Assembly (NCBI RefSeq): GCF_000411295.1
Contig: NZ_KE150424.1
Coordinates: forward strand, 1-64,000
From: Paenisporosarcina sp. HGH0030
GTDB taxonomy: Bacteria; Bacillota; Bacilli; Bacillales_A; Planococcaceae
DNA length: 64,000 nt
Direction: 5' to 3'
Made by a program: the position numbers and the translations under genes. Of the stretch, positions 27,931 through 36,917 are shown one piece after another; within the stretch, counting starts at the first letter, position 1, and each line of letters begins with the position of its first letter. The notes below the pieces were generated by a model. That model saw nothing but the letters and a program-made list of their open reading frames with translations. It was not told the DNA's origin and made no database searches.

Positions 27931-28662
27931 ATGGATTACATTTGGTTATTTTTAATAGGTTTGATTGCAAATGTGCTGGGTACTTTGGCTGGAGGCGGTG
28001 GCTTAATTAGTTTACCGGCCATGTTATTAATGGGAATACCGGTACACTCAGCCATTGGCGCAAATAAGGTCTCGAATACAGTCAGCTCCTTATCTAGTTT
28101 CATCGTGATCTATAAGTATAAAGAAGTTACTGTCAAAGAAGCATTCATCATCGTTCCGCTTTGTCTTGGTGGGGGAATAACAGGAGGATTAATCGCGTCC
28201 TTTCTAACAGAAAGCACGTTGACAATAATCGCCGTTGTCCTCCTGAGTTTCGCATTGCTTACTTCATTTATGGGATCGAGTGATTTTGAAGGAAATCGTC
28301 CGCTTGTCGTTAGTAAGAAAAGTGGGGTCGGTCTATTTGGCATCGGTCTATACGATGGGGTGTTTGGACCGGGATCTGGCACATTGATGATGTACGTGCT
28401 ATCTCATCTAGGCATTTCTTATATTCGGGCTGTTGGACTAGCCCGCATTGCAATTTTTTCAAGTTGTTTCGGAGCGGCATTAATGTACATAGCGACGGGG
28501 AAAATTATGTGGGCGGTAACCATTGCACTATTGTTGGGCTCGGTAAGTGGTGCGCAAATCGGGGTGCATCTAGCTCGTAAATTGAAAAAAGAATATGTGA
28601 AACCTTTATTACGCATTGTAACGATAGCGTTGATTATACAAATTGTCGCAACGAATCTCTAG
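27931..28662 (+). CDS. TSUP family permease (TauE/SafE-like)
   Basis: A 243-residue membrane protein with about eight spans and the two TSUP half-repeats: GTLAGGGGLISLPAML near the N-terminus and GLYDGVFGPGSGTLMMYVL after the middle. The family exports or imports sulfite, sulfoacetate and related organosulfur or C1 compounds. GAGGTAG precedes the ATG. No neighbour fixes the substrate. Confidence 0.92.
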   Translation: MDYIWLFLIGLIANVLGTLAGGGGLISLPAMLLMGIPVHSAIGANKVSNTVSSLSSFIVIYKYKEVTVKEAFIIVPLCLGGGITGGLIASFLTESTLTIIAVVLLSFALLTSFMGSSDFEGNRPLVVSKKSGVGLFGIGLYDGVFGPGSGTLMMYVLSHLGISYIRAVGLARIAIFSSCFGAALMYIATGKIMWAVTIALLLGSVSGAQIGVHLARKLKKEYVKPLLRIVTIALIIQIVATNL

Positions 28663-28718
28663 ATAAAAAGGCTAAATTTTCAGTATAATTGTAAGAAAGA
28701 GTAAAGAGGTGATTGGTC

Positions 28719-29735
28719 ATGAAGCGATGGGTAATCTTCACCTCATGCCTTCTTCTGTTAAGTGGGTGTGGAATATTTGAACAAAACAACTCTGAAGAAC
28801 CAGAGTTAATTAAAGAAGTAGCTAAAAATCTTCAAGTCCCTTGGTCCATCAACCAGTCTGGGAAGGACTTTTACATATCTGAACGGGTCGGCACGATTGC
28901 CTATATTCAAGCGGATGGCACTGTCGAACATCAAAAAGTAGATTTTACCACGCCTTTAGCGACAGTTTCTGAAGCGGGTTTGCTTGGATTTGTCCTGAAA
29001 CCGACGTTCGAAGAAACAAAAACAGCATTTGCCTATTACAATTACGATGCGGGAAATGGTCCATTCAATCGTATTGTCACATTGAAATTAGAAGGTGAAG
29101 TTTGGAAAGAAACCGCCATACACTTAGACGAAATCTCAACCGGCAATGTCCATCATGGAGGTCGACTTGAAATCGGTCCTGATCAGTTGTTGTATGCAAC
29201 GATTGGGGATGCGTCAAATCCACAACTTGCCCAAGATCCCGATTCTAAAAACGGGAAAATTATCCGTTTAAATGCAAACAATCAATGGGAAACCGTTAGT
29301 CTGGGTCATCGCAATCCTCAAGGCCTCGCTTGGTCGGATGATGGCGTTTTATTTGCTTCTGAACATGGACAATCTGCAAATGATGAAATAAACAAAATCG
29401 AACCGGGCAGTAACTATGGTTGGCCATTAATTGAAGGTAATGAAGAACGAGAAGGATTTGTGAGTCCATGGCTTCATTCAGGCGCAAACGTCACATGGGC
29501 TCCTTCTGGCATGGCGTTTCATAAAGGGAAATTGTATGTTGCAGCTTTGCGAGGAGAAGGGATTCTCGTCATTAATCCCGAGTCTGGTGAATTAGAGGAT
29601 AAAATTACAGGCTATGGACGAATAAGAGATGTATTTTCAAATGGTGAGGAGTTGTACTTCGTCTCAAACAATCGAGATGGACGTGGAACAGCGAATGTTG
29701 ATGACGATAAGATTTACCAATATTTAGCGGAATAA
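28719..29735 (+). CDS. PQQ-type aldose sugar dehydrogenase-like lipoprotein
   Basis: A 338-residue lipoprotein: lipobox LSGC (about Cys17) and a six-bladed beta-propeller of the glucose/sorbosone dehydrogenase (YliI/Asd-like) family with VHHGGRLEIGPDQLLYATIGD, GHRNPQGLAWSDDGVLFASEHG and NYGWPLIEG. Soluble relatives use PQQ. The His in the HHGG motif is the expected catalytic base. Firmicute members may be binding proteins rather than active enzymes. ATG 28719 follows AGAGGTGA; a TTG six bases earlier is less likely. Confidence 0.88.
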   Translation: MKRWVIFTSCLLLLSGCGIFEQNNSEEPELIKEVAKNLQVPWSINQSGKDFYISERVGTIAYIQADGTVEHQKVDFTTPLATVSEAGLLGFVLKPTFEETKTAFAYYNYDAGNGPFNRIVTLKLEGEVWKETAIHLDEISTGNVHHGGRLEIGPDQLLYATIGDASNPQLAQDPDSKNGKIIRLNANNQWETVSLGHRNPQGLAWSDDGVLFASEHGQSANDEINKIEPGSNYGWPLIEGNEEREGFVSPWLHSGANVTWAPSGMAFHKGKLYVAALRGEGILVINPESGELEDKITGYGRIRDVFSNGEELYFVSNNRDGRGTANVDDDKIYQYLAE

Positions 29736-29801
29736 CAGCGCATTGTCATGTTTAATTGGCTGAACTGAAAGGAATACTTTCAGGAAAGGAGCTGATTAAG
29801 A

Positions 29802-30212
29802 GTGAGTAAACAACAAGCATTGAATATTTTAAAAGAAAGTCGTACTGGCACGATGGCAACGATTAAAAATAATAAACCACACTCAAGATATATGACTTTC
29901 TTCAATGAAGAATTCACTTTATTTACGCCAACCAATAAAAACACGCATAAAGTTGAAGACATTGAAGCCAATCCATATACACATATTTTGATTGGCTATG
30001 ACGGGGAAGGCTTCGGGGATGCATTCCTAGAGATTGAAGGCAAAGTAAGTGAAAGTAAAGACGAAAGTTTGAAAGAAAAAATTTGGAACGACCATATGAA
30101 AAATTGGTTCGAAGGTCCAGAAGACCCGAACTTAGTGATATTGGTTGTAAAACCAGAAAGCGTTCGTCTTATGAACAAAAGTGGAAAACCACCTGAAACC
30201 ATTGAATTATAA
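29802..30212 (+). CDS. pyridoxamine 5'-phosphate oxidase family (general stress protein 26-like)
   Basis: A 136-residue split-barrel flavin-binding protein with SRTGTMATIKNNKPHSRYMTF, AHILIGYDG-like middle and VVKPESVRLMN. Homologues bind FMN, F420 or heme; the closest are GS26-type proteins. GTG 29802 follows AAAGGAG. Confidence 0.9.
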   Translation: MSKQQALNILKESRTGTMATIKNNKPHSRYMTFFNEEFTLFTPTNKNTHKVEDIEANPYTHILIGYDGEGFGDAFLEIEGKVSESKDESLKEKIWNDHMKNWFEGPEDPNLVILVVKPESVRLMNKSGKPPETIEL

Positions 30213-30218
30213 TAAATG

Positions 30219-30254
30219 GAAAGCTCGCTCTCAGACTGAGGGTGAGCTTTTTTG
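30219..30254 (+). terminator. terminator after PNPOx-like gene
   Basis: AAAGCTCGCTCTCA and TGAGGGTGAGCTTT pair with one mismatch over GAC, followed by TTTTTTG. Confidence 0.9.
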
Positions 30255-30569
30255 TGTAATGTGAAAGTTTGTGAAAAATTTAACGCTCAAACTGAACCAT
30301 TTATTGATCAAAAATCGAGTTTATCGCTCAAACTAGACTATTTATCGCTCAGATAGGTCTCAGAGTCAAGTTAACTTGCGCTGAGACGACGGTTCCCTCA
30401 AAGTGTGATTTTTAATCTCTCTCCATGGCTTTGAAGTACCCCAAAGCATCCAGTTGGGGCGAGTTCATATTTCCAGAAAAAAGGATTTAACTCCCTGGTA
30501 GAGAATAACGTAATAGATGAATACATTGATATCGATTAAAATGATTTTAAAATTGAAAGGAGCATTAAA
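30255..30569. repeat. intergenic stretch with degenerate ~21-base repeats and a hairpin
   Basis: Between 30279 and 30357, four units share TTTAnCGCTCAAACT at about 21-base spacing (for example TTTATCGCTCAAACTAGACTA). A hairpin GTCTCAG...CTGAGAC follows at 30356-30387. No ORF or promoter is convincing. A further stretch to 30569 holds the ribosome site of the VanW gene. Confidence 0.55.
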
Positions 30570-31385
30570 TTGCAATCTCTTAAACCGAAAAAGAGAAGTG
30601 CTTCCCGTATATGGATGGGAACTAAAGCTTATCGGCTGAAACGATATGCTGAATGGGTACTGGATGAAAAAAAGTACGCAAAAAATAAGCGAAATGAATC
30701 ACTGGAATATCGAGTTTTCAAACACAAGACACCGTTGCTGCGTCAGTTAAAAGATGTGGACATGCAACTGCAATATAATAAAGTTAAGAATTTGAGGATT
30801 GCAGCCAAAAAGGTAAGTGGAATCGTCGTTCAGCCAGGTGAAACGTTTTCCTACTGGAAGACAATTGGAAAAACGACGAGGCGGAAAGGTTATCTTGACG
30901 GCATGATTCTACATTATGGAAAAGTGCGATCTGGTCCCGGCGGCGGACTGTGCCAATTATCCAATTTAATTTACTGGATGACGTTGCACACTCCACTTCA
31001 AGTAACTGAACGCTACCGTCACAGTTACGATGTATTTCCGGATTCCAAGCGCAGCCAACCTTTTGGAAGCGGGGCAACTTGTGCATATAACTATTTGGAC
31101 CTGCAGATTAAAAATGAAACGAATGAACCTTACCAACTAATCATTTACGTAACCGATCAATCTTTGGTAGGCGAATGGCGATCGACACAACCTTCGTTGA
31201 CGACCTACAATGTTTATGAAAAAGAGCATTGGTTCACATTAGAACAATGGGGCGGGTACGTACGTCACAACACGATATACCGTGAAGTCTTCAACCGTTT
31301 CGGAGAACGAATCGATGACGAGTTCATTACTGAAAACCATGCCATTACTATGTATGAACCTTTTCTGACGGATGGAAAGGCATAA
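30570..31385 (+). CDS. VanW family protein
   Basis: A 271-residue protein with the VanW-domain core from about residue 85: VQPGETFSYWKTIGKTTRRKG, the GGGLCQLSNLIYW motif and HSYDVFP. VanW was named from vancomycin-resistance clusters, but most members are not involved; function unknown. It starts with TTG 13 bases after AAAGGAG. Highly basic N-terminus, no signal peptide. Confidence 0.9.
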   Translation: MQSLKPKKRSASRIWMGTKAYRLKRYAEWVLDEKKYAKNKRNESLEYRVFKHKTPLLRQLKDVDMQLQYNKVKNLRIAAKKVSGIVVQPGETFSYWKTIGKTTRRKGYLDGMILHYGKVRSGPGGGLCQLSNLIYWMTLHTPLQVTERYRHSYDVFPDSKRSQPFGSGATCAYNYLDLQIKNETNEPYQLIIYVTDQSLVGEWRSTQPSLTTYNVYEKEHWFTLEQWGGYVRHNTIYREVFNRFGERIDDEFITENHAITMYEPFLTDGKA

Positions 31386-31388
31386 AAG

Positions 31389-31424
31389 AAACAGCTCAGC
31401 AGGAATCTGTTGAGCTGTTTTATT
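31389..31424 (+). terminator. terminator after VanW gene
   Basis: AACAGCTCA and TGAGCTGTT pair over a 12-base loop and lead into TTATT. Confidence 0.8.
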
Positions 31425-31562
31425 GTTCAACTTAAAAAGAAAGAACAAATGACTATTTCGATTAACATTCACGGATGAGGTTTATATGTTTTGTATAGGG
31501 GTAAATTTGAATTAGAACATTAGAAACATTCAACTAACACAAAATATGAGGAGGAAACTAAC

Positions 31563-31733
31563 ATGGCAGATTGGAAAAAAACATTATTAGCAAGTAGTCT
31601 AGTAGGTGGAATCGTTTTGGGTGGTTTAGCAGGTTGTGGTGACGGAGTTGACCAGGATAATGGTGTCAATGATGGTGACCAGAAGGACGAAGTAGATTCT
31701 GAAAACAAAAACACTGAAGAAGGCGAAGAATAA
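31563..31733 (+). CDS. small acidic lipoprotein
   Basis: An open frame of 56 codons with AGGAGG upstream of ATG 31563. It has a hydrophobic segment, lipobox LAGC (about Cys25), then a Asp/Glu/Asn-rich tail. A perfect terminator 13 bases after its stop supports it as a real monocistronic gene. Composition recalls the minus-strand lipoprotein at 22343. No function known. Confidence 0.75.
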   Translation: MADWKKTLLASSLVGGIVLGGLAGCGDGVDQDNGVNDGDQKDEVDSENKNTEEGEE

Positions 31734-31745
31734 TTCAGCCGATTT

Positions 31746-31770
31746 AAGGAGCGTAAAGCTCCTTTTTTTT
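31746..31770 (+). terminator. terminator of small lipoprotein gene
   Basis: AAGGAGC and GCTCCTT pair over GTAAA and are followed by eight T residues. Confidence 0.92.
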
Positions 31771-31890
31771 ATGGACAATAAGTGAAGTTAATGGATTAAG
31801 CCTTGGAACAGCCATCACTCTATAGCTTTTTAGCAGTCCCCAAAAATTTTCTGAAATTGAGTTCTTCATATGAACTGGAAACCGATCAAA

Positions 31891-31928
31891 TAAAAAACCA
31901 TCTCCTTTTTTTCGGGAGATGGTTTTCA
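31891..31928 (-). terminator. terminator of corA
   Basis: On the minus strand AACCATCTCC and GGAGATGGTT form a 10-bp stem over nine bases and lead into TTTTATTT, just after the corA stop. Confidence 0.92.
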
Positions 31929-32891
31929 TTATGATTTGAATAAATTCAGCCAGCCTTTGTATTTAAACCAGGCGAACATTAACAATCCGATAAGTGCCAT
32001 TCCGCCTAAAGCGAAAAAGTAGCCGTATTTCGTCTCGAGTTCCGGCATGTTTTCAAAGTTCATGCCATATACCCCTGCTACAAATGTTAGTGGAATGAAA
32101 ATGGAGGATACAATCGTTAAAATCATCATGATTCGGTTCATTCGATTGGAGTTCATTGCCATATAGCTATCTCGAATATCCGCTGTAAGTTCTCGGTTTG
32201 ACTCCACAATTTCTGTCAGTTTGACGAGGTGATCAGAAATATCCGCAAAGTAGGAATGTTCGTGCTGTTGAAGGTTAAAACGACTCGAGTTTAAAACTCG
32301 GTACATCAAATCACGCATCGGCAAAATCGTTCGGCGCAACCATAACAAGTCACTGCGCATTTCAAAGACAGTATCCATCGAAAAATGCTTCATATCAAAC
32401 GTCATCTGATCTTCAATTTCGTTCAAATGGTCCTCAATCTTGTACACAAGTGGAAAGTAGGAATCAACCACTTTGTCGAGAATTTGATACATCGCATAAA
32501 TCGCTCCACGTTCCCAGAAGGAGGCATCGCGTTGCAATTTTTCTCGAACCAAGTCCAATTCTTGAACGGTATTATGATGAAAAGTAACAACAAAATTCTT
32601 TCCAACGAATAAATCCAATTCTTCTGCTTCGAGTGTCTCTTCATTCAGCGTATGGACGACAAAGAAATGATATCCATCGTGGTAATCGACTTTCGGGCGC
32701 TGCAAGCGGTGTAAACAATCTTCAATCGCCAGTGGATGGAAATGAAAGAACGAATCAAGCAAAGCCCATTCAGTGGCTGATGGTTTGTCAAAATCAATCC
32801 AGTACCAGTCGAATGACTTTTTATGTAGATCTTCTAAAGGAAAGTCCATTTCTAATTGGCTATCAGCGGTAACTCCAAATGTTCGAATCAT
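31929..32891 (-). CDS. corA: CorA family magnesium transporter (YfjQ-like)
   Basis: A 320-residue protein: N-terminal cytoplasmic alpha/beta domain, long helical stalk, and two C-terminal membrane helices with the signature YGMNF between them (GVYGMNFENMP). The GMN motif is the selectivity entrance of CorA Mg2+/Co2+ channels. It is the YfjQ type found in Bacillales. Confidence 0.94.
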   Translation of the reverse strand: MIRTFGVTADSQLEMDFPLEDLHKKSFDWYWIDFDKPSATEWALLDSFFHFHPLAIEDCLHRLQRPKVDYHDGYHFFVVHTLNEETLEAEELDLFVGKNFVVTFHHNTVQELDLVREKLQRDASFWERGAIYAMYQILDKVVDSYFPLVYKIEDHLNEIEDQMTFDMKHFSMDTVFEMRSDLLWLRRTILPMRDLMYRVLNSSRFNLQQHEHSYFADISDHLVKLTEIVESNRELTADIRDSYMAMNSNRMNRIMMILTIVSSIFIPLTFVAGVYGMNFENMPELETKYGYFFALGGMALIGLLMFAWFKYKGWLNLFKS

Positions 32892-32974
32892 AAGTAAAAC
32901 CTCGTTTCACACGGTAAATGCTAGTAGTAGTTTACCACGAAAGTTCGATGTGCTTGTATTGAAGCCAACAAAAT

Positions 32975-33055
32975 TCATTTGAAAAAGGAGAGGTTACCAG
33001 CTGATTTCTTATAACTTCGCATTAAAAGCTCATTTTCTAAATAATGTCTTAACAT
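32975..33055 (-). CDS. possible 26-residue peptide, Sda-like motif
   Basis: A minus-strand frame codes for 26 residues starting MLRHYLENELLMRSYKKS, resembling the N-terminal helix of the sporulation kinase inhibitor Sda (ELLxxSYxKA). AGAGG lies 11 bases before its ATG. Sda is about 46 residues, so this would be truncated. Weak call. Confidence 0.25.
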   Translation of the reverse strand: MLRHYLENELLMRSYKKSAGNLSFFK

Positions 33056-33124
33056 GTAATTCACATCCTCTTCATATTCATCTACTACACTAAAGGTGCA
33101 AGCTCAAATCCAAGGAGGTCCTAC

Positions 33125-33259
33125 ATGAGTCAAACACGTTTGAAAAAGAAAGCTTTACCTATCGCAATCCTTTCGTTTTTAGCCATCAGTGGAGTCGCGG
33201 GAACCATTGCCACATTTCCATTTCATAAACGACAACGAATACCTCTAAAAGCTAGATAA
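33125..33259 (+). CDS. small membrane peptide, 44 residues
   Basis: A 44-codon frame begins right behind AAGGAGG, with basic N-terminus, a single hydrophobic helix (about 10-30, AIAILS-type) and a basic tail. The strong ribosome site and the shared terminator downstream support it. No homologue recognised. It probably forms a two-gene unit with 33301. Confidence 0.6.
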   Translation: MSQTRLKKKALPIAILSFLAISGVAGTIATFPFHKRQRIPLKAR

Positions 33260-33300
33260 AGGAAAAATAAAAAATGCGATTTAAAAGGAGAGTCATTAAC

Positions 33301-33432
33301 GTGGAAATTCAACGAAGACCTTGGAAAAAAATATCTTTGATGCGATTTATGGACTTCATAAGTAAGTCCACTCTAAGAGCACAAGAAAAGAGATTTTCTC
33401 AATTAAATTCATCACAGACACCTTGGAATTAA
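33301..33432 (+). CDS. small basic peptide, 43 residues
   Basis: A 43-codon frame from GTG 33301, 10 bases after AAAGGAG, rich in Arg/Lys and Trp (RRPWKKIS...). It lies 41 bases after the previous small gene and before a terminator at 33472. No known relative. Confidence 0.5.
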   Translation: MEIQRRPWKKISLMRFMDFISKSTLRAQEKRFSQLNSSQTPWN

Positions 33433-33471
33433 CTAAACGCAATCATATATAAATAAATGGATTCTCTTTAA

Positions 33472-33499
33472 TACTCTCATTTCTTATGGAGAGTTTTTT
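33472..33499 (+). terminator. terminator after two small genes
   Basis: ACTCTC and GAGAGT pair over about nine bases and are followed by TTTTTTC. Confidence 0.75.
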
Positions 33500-33528
33500 C
33501 TTGTTTAAAAAATCCTTTATGCGGGAAT

Positions 33529-33735
33529 TTACATATCTTTAATAACTTTTACCACTCCATACGCTGACAGATACGAAATCGGGATGAGAAGAAAAAGAAT
33601 GATCAATCCAATCATCGTACCAAGCGGAGAGGTAGGAAGTAGATTACCTGCAAAAAAACCAAGTAACTGATAAAAAATGACGAAAATGACGATGGACATG
33701 ATCAAAATAATGATCTTATTTTTGAAGGTTTTCAT
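33529..33735 (-). CDS. hypothetical two-span membrane protein
   Basis: A 68-residue protein with two hydrophobic helices (about 7-28 and 37-60) separated by GNLLPTSPLG. ATG 33735 follows AAGGAGAAT; the longer frame to 33795 has no ribosome site. No family recognised. Confidence 0.75.
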   Translation of the reverse strand: MKTFKNKIIILIMSIVIFVIFYQLLGFFAGNLLPTSPLGTMIGLIILFLLIPISYLSAYGVVKVIKDM

Positions 33736-33911
33736 TGTGATTCTCCTTCCGCAACAACCAAATATATTACCATTGAGTATTACATTTACTTCCAATTGTT
33801 ACAACTGTTTCTTTAAAGCGAGCGCATCGTTTGACTCTCTGTAAAATATAGTTTATTCTAGCCATGGAATTAATAAATGCATAAAGCGCCATTTTCACAA
33901 TGGCGGCCAAG

Positions 33912-34008
33912 TTTTCTAGGGTTCCGCAAACAACCGGTTTGGTCTGGTCCAAGAGAAAACGCTTTGCACACACGCAAAGATACACGGAAGGATAAAAGCC
34001 TGGGAGAT
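33912..34008 (+). ncRNA. guanidine-I (ykkC) riboswitch
   Basis: The leader contains TTTCTAGGGTTCCGC, GGTCTGGTCCAAGAGAAAAC, ACACACGCAAAG and ACACGGAAGGATAAAAGCC, the conserved ykkC motif order. Guanidinium binding would disrupt the following terminator and turn on the exporter genes. Placement before ykkCD-like genes matches B. subtilis. Confidence 0.94.
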
Positions 34009-34045
34009 GACGTATGATACGTTTATCTCTCGGGCTTATTTTGAT
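33995..34045 (+). terminator. regulated terminator of guanidine riboswitch
   Basis: AAGCCTGGGAGA pairs with TCTCTCGGGCTT over 12 bp including G-U pairs, followed by ATTTTGATTT. Its 5' arm overlaps the 3' end of the aptamer, so ligand binding and termination compete. Confidence 0.85.
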
Positions 34046-34066
34046 TTGGAAAAGGAGTATGTTTTC

Positions 34067-34402
34067 ATGAATAAAGAATGGATGAAAGTCTTCATAGCAG
34101 CATTTTTTGAAGTGTTTTGGGTAATTGGTCTCAAGCATGCGGATGATATCTGGACATGGTTGGGCACGGCAATTGCTATTTCGGTGAGTTTCTATTTAAT
34201 GATTATGGCAGGGAAAACACTTCCTGTTGGAACCGTGTATGCAGTGTTTGTCGGACTTGGTACAGCTGGTACAGTGATTGCGGATATCCTCTTTTTCGGG
34301 GAATCATTTAGTATCGCAAAAATTGCCTTGATTGCACTTCTGTTAATTGGGGTTGTCGGGCTTAAGCTGGTGACAAAAGAACAGGAAGAGGTGGGATCCT
34401 AA
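34067..34402 (+). CDS. ykkC: SMR guanidinium exporter subunit (YkkC-like)
   Basis: A 111-residue small-multidrug-resistance protein with four membrane helices, the essential membrane Glu in [14 protein letters not shown], and the family signature [19 protein letters not shown]. Paired SMR proteins under the guanidine-I riboswitch export guanidinium with protons. AAAAGGAG precedes ATG 34067. It overlaps its partner by one base. Confidence 0.93.
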   Translation: MNKEWMKVFIAAFFEVFWVIGLKHADDIWTWLGTAIAISVSFYLMIMAGKTLPVGTVYAVFVGLGTAGTVIADILFFGESFSIAKIALIALLLIGVVGLKLVTKEQEEVGS

Positions 34403-34716
34403 TGGCGTGGATATTCTTAGTCATTGCTGGATTGTTTGAAATGACAGGTGTGGCGATGATCAGTCAAGTGCATAAAAGTCGCAATTGGAAGTCCATTAGC
34501 GGATTGTTCGCAAGCTTTTTGGCAAGCTTCCTGTTCCTTGCACTCGCCATGGAAACCCTTCCGATGGGTACGGCATACGCAGTGTGGACAGGTATTGGTG
34601 CTTCAGGTGGAGCGATTTTAGGCATGATTTTATACGGGGAGCCTAAAACATGGTTGCGCATGCTGTTTATTGCCATGGTGTTAGGAGCGGCTGTCGGTTT
34701 GAAATTTATTTCTTAG
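34402..34716 (+). CDS. ykkD: SMR guanidinium exporter subunit (YkkD-like)
   Basis: A 104-residue SMR protein, four helices, Glu in LFEMTGVAMI and signature WTGIGASGGAILGMILYGEP. It forms the heteromer with the preceding SMR protein. Length and order equal the B. subtilis ykkCD pair. Confidence 0.93.
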   Translation: MAWIFLVIAGLFEMTGVAMISQVHKSRNWKSISGLFASFLASFLFLALAMETLPMGTAYAVWTGIGASGGAILGMILYGEPKTWLRMLFIAMVLGAAVGLKFIS

Positions 34717-34803
34717 GACTGTCATATCTATTTCCCGGCAAACATAGCATAGCTTTATTACACATATAAAAAGCAATATATTTTAATTTATTAGAAAATT
34801 GTG

Positions 34804-34832
34804 TTGACAAGTATTTTGCACCCTGTCATAAT
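34804..34832 (+). promoter_or_regulatory. sigma-A promoter of the mtnWXBD leader
   Basis: TTGACA (34804) and CATAAT (34827) are separated by 17 bases, about 40 bases before the second SAM riboswitch. Confidence 0.82.
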
Positions 34833-34871
34833 CCAATTTAGATTTTAAAAAAATATCATATCTACATTTTT

Positions 34872-34973
34872 CTTATCAAGAGCAGGTGGAGGGACTAGCC
34901 CTATGAAACCCGGCAACCGACTTACGCGAGTAGGCACGGTGCTAATTCTTGCAGCAGTAGCTGACAGATAAGA
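34872..34973 (+). ncRNA. SAM-I (S-box) riboswitch, mtn operon
   Basis: The leader shows CTTATCAAGAGCAGGTGGAGGG, ACTAGCCCTATGAAACCCGGCAACC, GGCACGGTGCTAATTC and closing GATAAG. This is a second full S-box, differing from that of metNIQ mostly in the P3/P4 arms. Confidence 0.95.
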
Positions 34974-35007
34974 GGATGTTAGTTCAACTACTAACCTCTT
35001 CTTTTTT
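34971..35007 (+). terminator. riboswitch-controlled terminator before mtnW
   Basis: AAGAGGATGTTAGT pairs with ACTAACCTCTT with a bulge, followed by CTTTTTT. Its 5' arm overlaps the end of the aptamer. Confidence 0.88.
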
Positions 35008-35046
35008 GTGAAGAGGTTTTTTATTTTCCCTAAAGAGGTGGAGACA

Positions 35047-36261
35047 TTGAGTGAAGTAGTCGCGACTTATTTAGTCCATAGCATAGAAGAAAATTTAGAA
35101 AAAAAAGCAGAAGGCATCGCACTTGGCTTGACGGTCGGATCATGGACCGACTTACCACAACTGGAACAACAGCAACTGAAGAAACATAAGGGACGCGTTG
35201 TATCTGTCGAAAAAGAAAATAGTCAATTAGAAAGCAGAACGAAAGGAATTATTCGCATTGCATACCCCACGGCGAATTTCAGTCCTGATTTGCCAGCCAT
35301 TTTAACGACGACTTTTGGCAAGTTATCACTGGACGGGGAAATCAAATTAATTGATTTGGAGTTCAGTCCGGAATTAACGGGACACTTTCCAGGGCCGAAA
35401 TTCGGCACAGAAGGCATACGACAACTGACAGGCGTGCAAGAACGACCATTTGTCATGAGTATCTTTAAAGGCATACTCGGGAAAGATTTGGACTTTTTAC
35501 TGACACAACTGGAACACCAAGCACGCGGTGGTGTGGATTTTGTGAAAGATGATGAAATTTTATTCGAAAACGAGTCGACGCCTTTTGAACAACGGATTGT
35601 AAAAGGACGTGAAGTACTCGAGCATGTTCTCTCGGAGACAGGTCACCGCACACGTTACGCAGTGAATTTGACAGGACGTACATTCGACTTAAGAGACAAA
35701 GCAAGACATGCGACAGAGCTAGGGGCAGATATGTTGCTGTTTAATGTTTATGCATACGGATTGGATACACTGCAAAGTTTAGCTGAAGATCCAGAAATTG
35801 CGATTCCGATAATGGCACACCCAGCCGTTTCGGGAGCATTCACTCCATCCCGAAAGTATGGTCTCTCAAACCACCTCGCACTGGGTAAATTATTGCGACT
35901 TGCCGGGGCGGATTTCTCGTTATTTCCTTCACCGTATGGCAGTGTGGCCTTGGAAAAATCAGAAACACTAAAAATTGCTGACGCACTCCAGGTTCCTGGT
36001 TTGATAAAGACCTCTTTGCCAGTGCCTTCAGCCGGAATTCATCCGGGCATGGTGCCGCAACTGATTGAAGACTTTGGTATTGATTCCGTCATCAATGCAG
36101 GTGGCGGGGTGCACGGACATCCAGCAGGTTCTGCGGCGGGGGGCAAAGCATTCAGGCAAGCGGTTGATGCAACTCTTTCAAGGAAGACCTTATCAGAGGC
36201 TGCGCAAACAAATGCAGAACTGCAACAAGCACTGGAATTGTGGGGTGACAAAGTACGATGA
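35047..36261 (+). CDS. mtnW: 2,3-diketo-5-methylthiopentyl-1-phosphate enolase MtnW
   Basis: A 404-residue RuBisCO-like protein: [27 protein letters not shown] (metal-binding Lys/Asp), [40 protein letters not shown]. It enolises the methionine-salvage intermediate. TTG 35047 five bases after GAGGTGG gives the B. subtilis-like start (SEVVATYL); an upstream GTG lies in the riboswitch terminator. First gene of mtnWXBD under a SAM-I riboswitch. Confidence 0.95.
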   Translation: MSEVVATYLVHSIEENLEKKAEGIALGLTVGSWTDLPQLEQQQLKKHKGRVVSVEKENSQLESRTKGIIRIAYPTANFSPDLPAILTTTFGKLSLDGEIKLIDLEFSPELTGHFPGPKFGTEGIRQLTGVQERPFVMSIFKGILGKDLDFLLTQLEHQARGGVDFVKDDEILFENESTPFEQRIVKGREVLEHVLSETGHRTRYAVNLTGRTFDLRDKARHATELGADMLLFNVYAYGLDTLQSLAEDPEIAIPIMAHPAVSGAFTPSRKYGLSNHLALGKLLRLAGADFSLFPSPYGSVALEKSETLKIADALQVPGLIKTSLPVPSAGIHPGMVPQLIEDFGIDSVINAGGGVHGHPAGSAAGGKAFRQAVDATLSRKTLSEAAQTNAELQQALELWGDKVR

Positions 36262-36917
36262 CACAACCCGTTATATTTTGTGATTTTGATGGCACGATTA
36301 CCACGAAAGATAACATTATGGCCATCATGAAAAAATTCGCACCCCCCGAGTGGGAGCCGATTAAAGATCAGATTCTCGGCCAACAAATAACCATTCAACA
36401 AGGCGTGACACAACTCTTCAACTTGCTATCAACCGACCAAAAAGATGAAATTACCCAATTTGTATTGGAACAGGCACAAATTCGAGAAGGATTTGAGGAT
36501 TTTGTGGCCTATACGAAAGCACAGAAGATTCCACTCTTTATTGTATCTGGAGGCATTGATTTCTTTGTTAAGCCACTCGTAAAGGAACATATAGAAGACG
36601 ACCGTATTTACTGCAACGTGGCAGATTTTTCTGGAGAAACCATCACAATCAACTGGCCTCATACATGCGATAAACATTGCTCGAATGGCTGTGGTTGTTG
36701 TAAACCATCCATTATCCGCAAACTGAGTGACGACAACACTTACAAAATCGTCATCGGTGATTCCATTACCGATTTGCAAGCAGCCAAACTGGCACACAAA
36801 GTTATAGCGCGGGACTTCCTCATCGAAAAGTGCGAAGAACTCGATATTCCTTTTGAGCCATTTGAAACATTTACAGATGTGATTCACATTTTAAAGCAAT
36901 TGGAGGTACGCACATGA
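36258..36917 (+). CDS. mtnX: 2-hydroxy-3-keto-5-methylthiopentenyl-1-phosphate phosphatase MtnX
   Basis: A 219-residue HAD phosphatase: [12 protein letters not shown] (nucleophile Asp), IVSGG, a cap insertion with the Cys-rich [14 protein letters not shown], and [12 protein letters not shown]. It takes the MtnW product to acireductone. It overlaps mtnW and mtnB by 4 bases. Confidence 0.95.
   Translation: MTQPVIFCDFDGTITTKDNIMAIMKKFAPPEWEPIKDQILGQQITIQQGVTQLFNLLSTDQKDEITQFVLEQAQIREGFEDFVAYTKAQKIPLFIVSGGIDFFVKPLVKEHIEDDRIYCNVADFSGETITINWPHTCDKHCSNGCGCCKPSIIRKLSDDNTYKIVIGDSITDLQAAKLAHKVIARDFLIEKCEELDIPFEPFETFTDVIHILKQLEVRT

Noticed and set aside
35008-35046. GTG start for mtnW inside the leader
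   Set aside because: It falls at the end of the SAM riboswitch terminator; TTG 35047 has the ribosome site and the conserved N-terminus.
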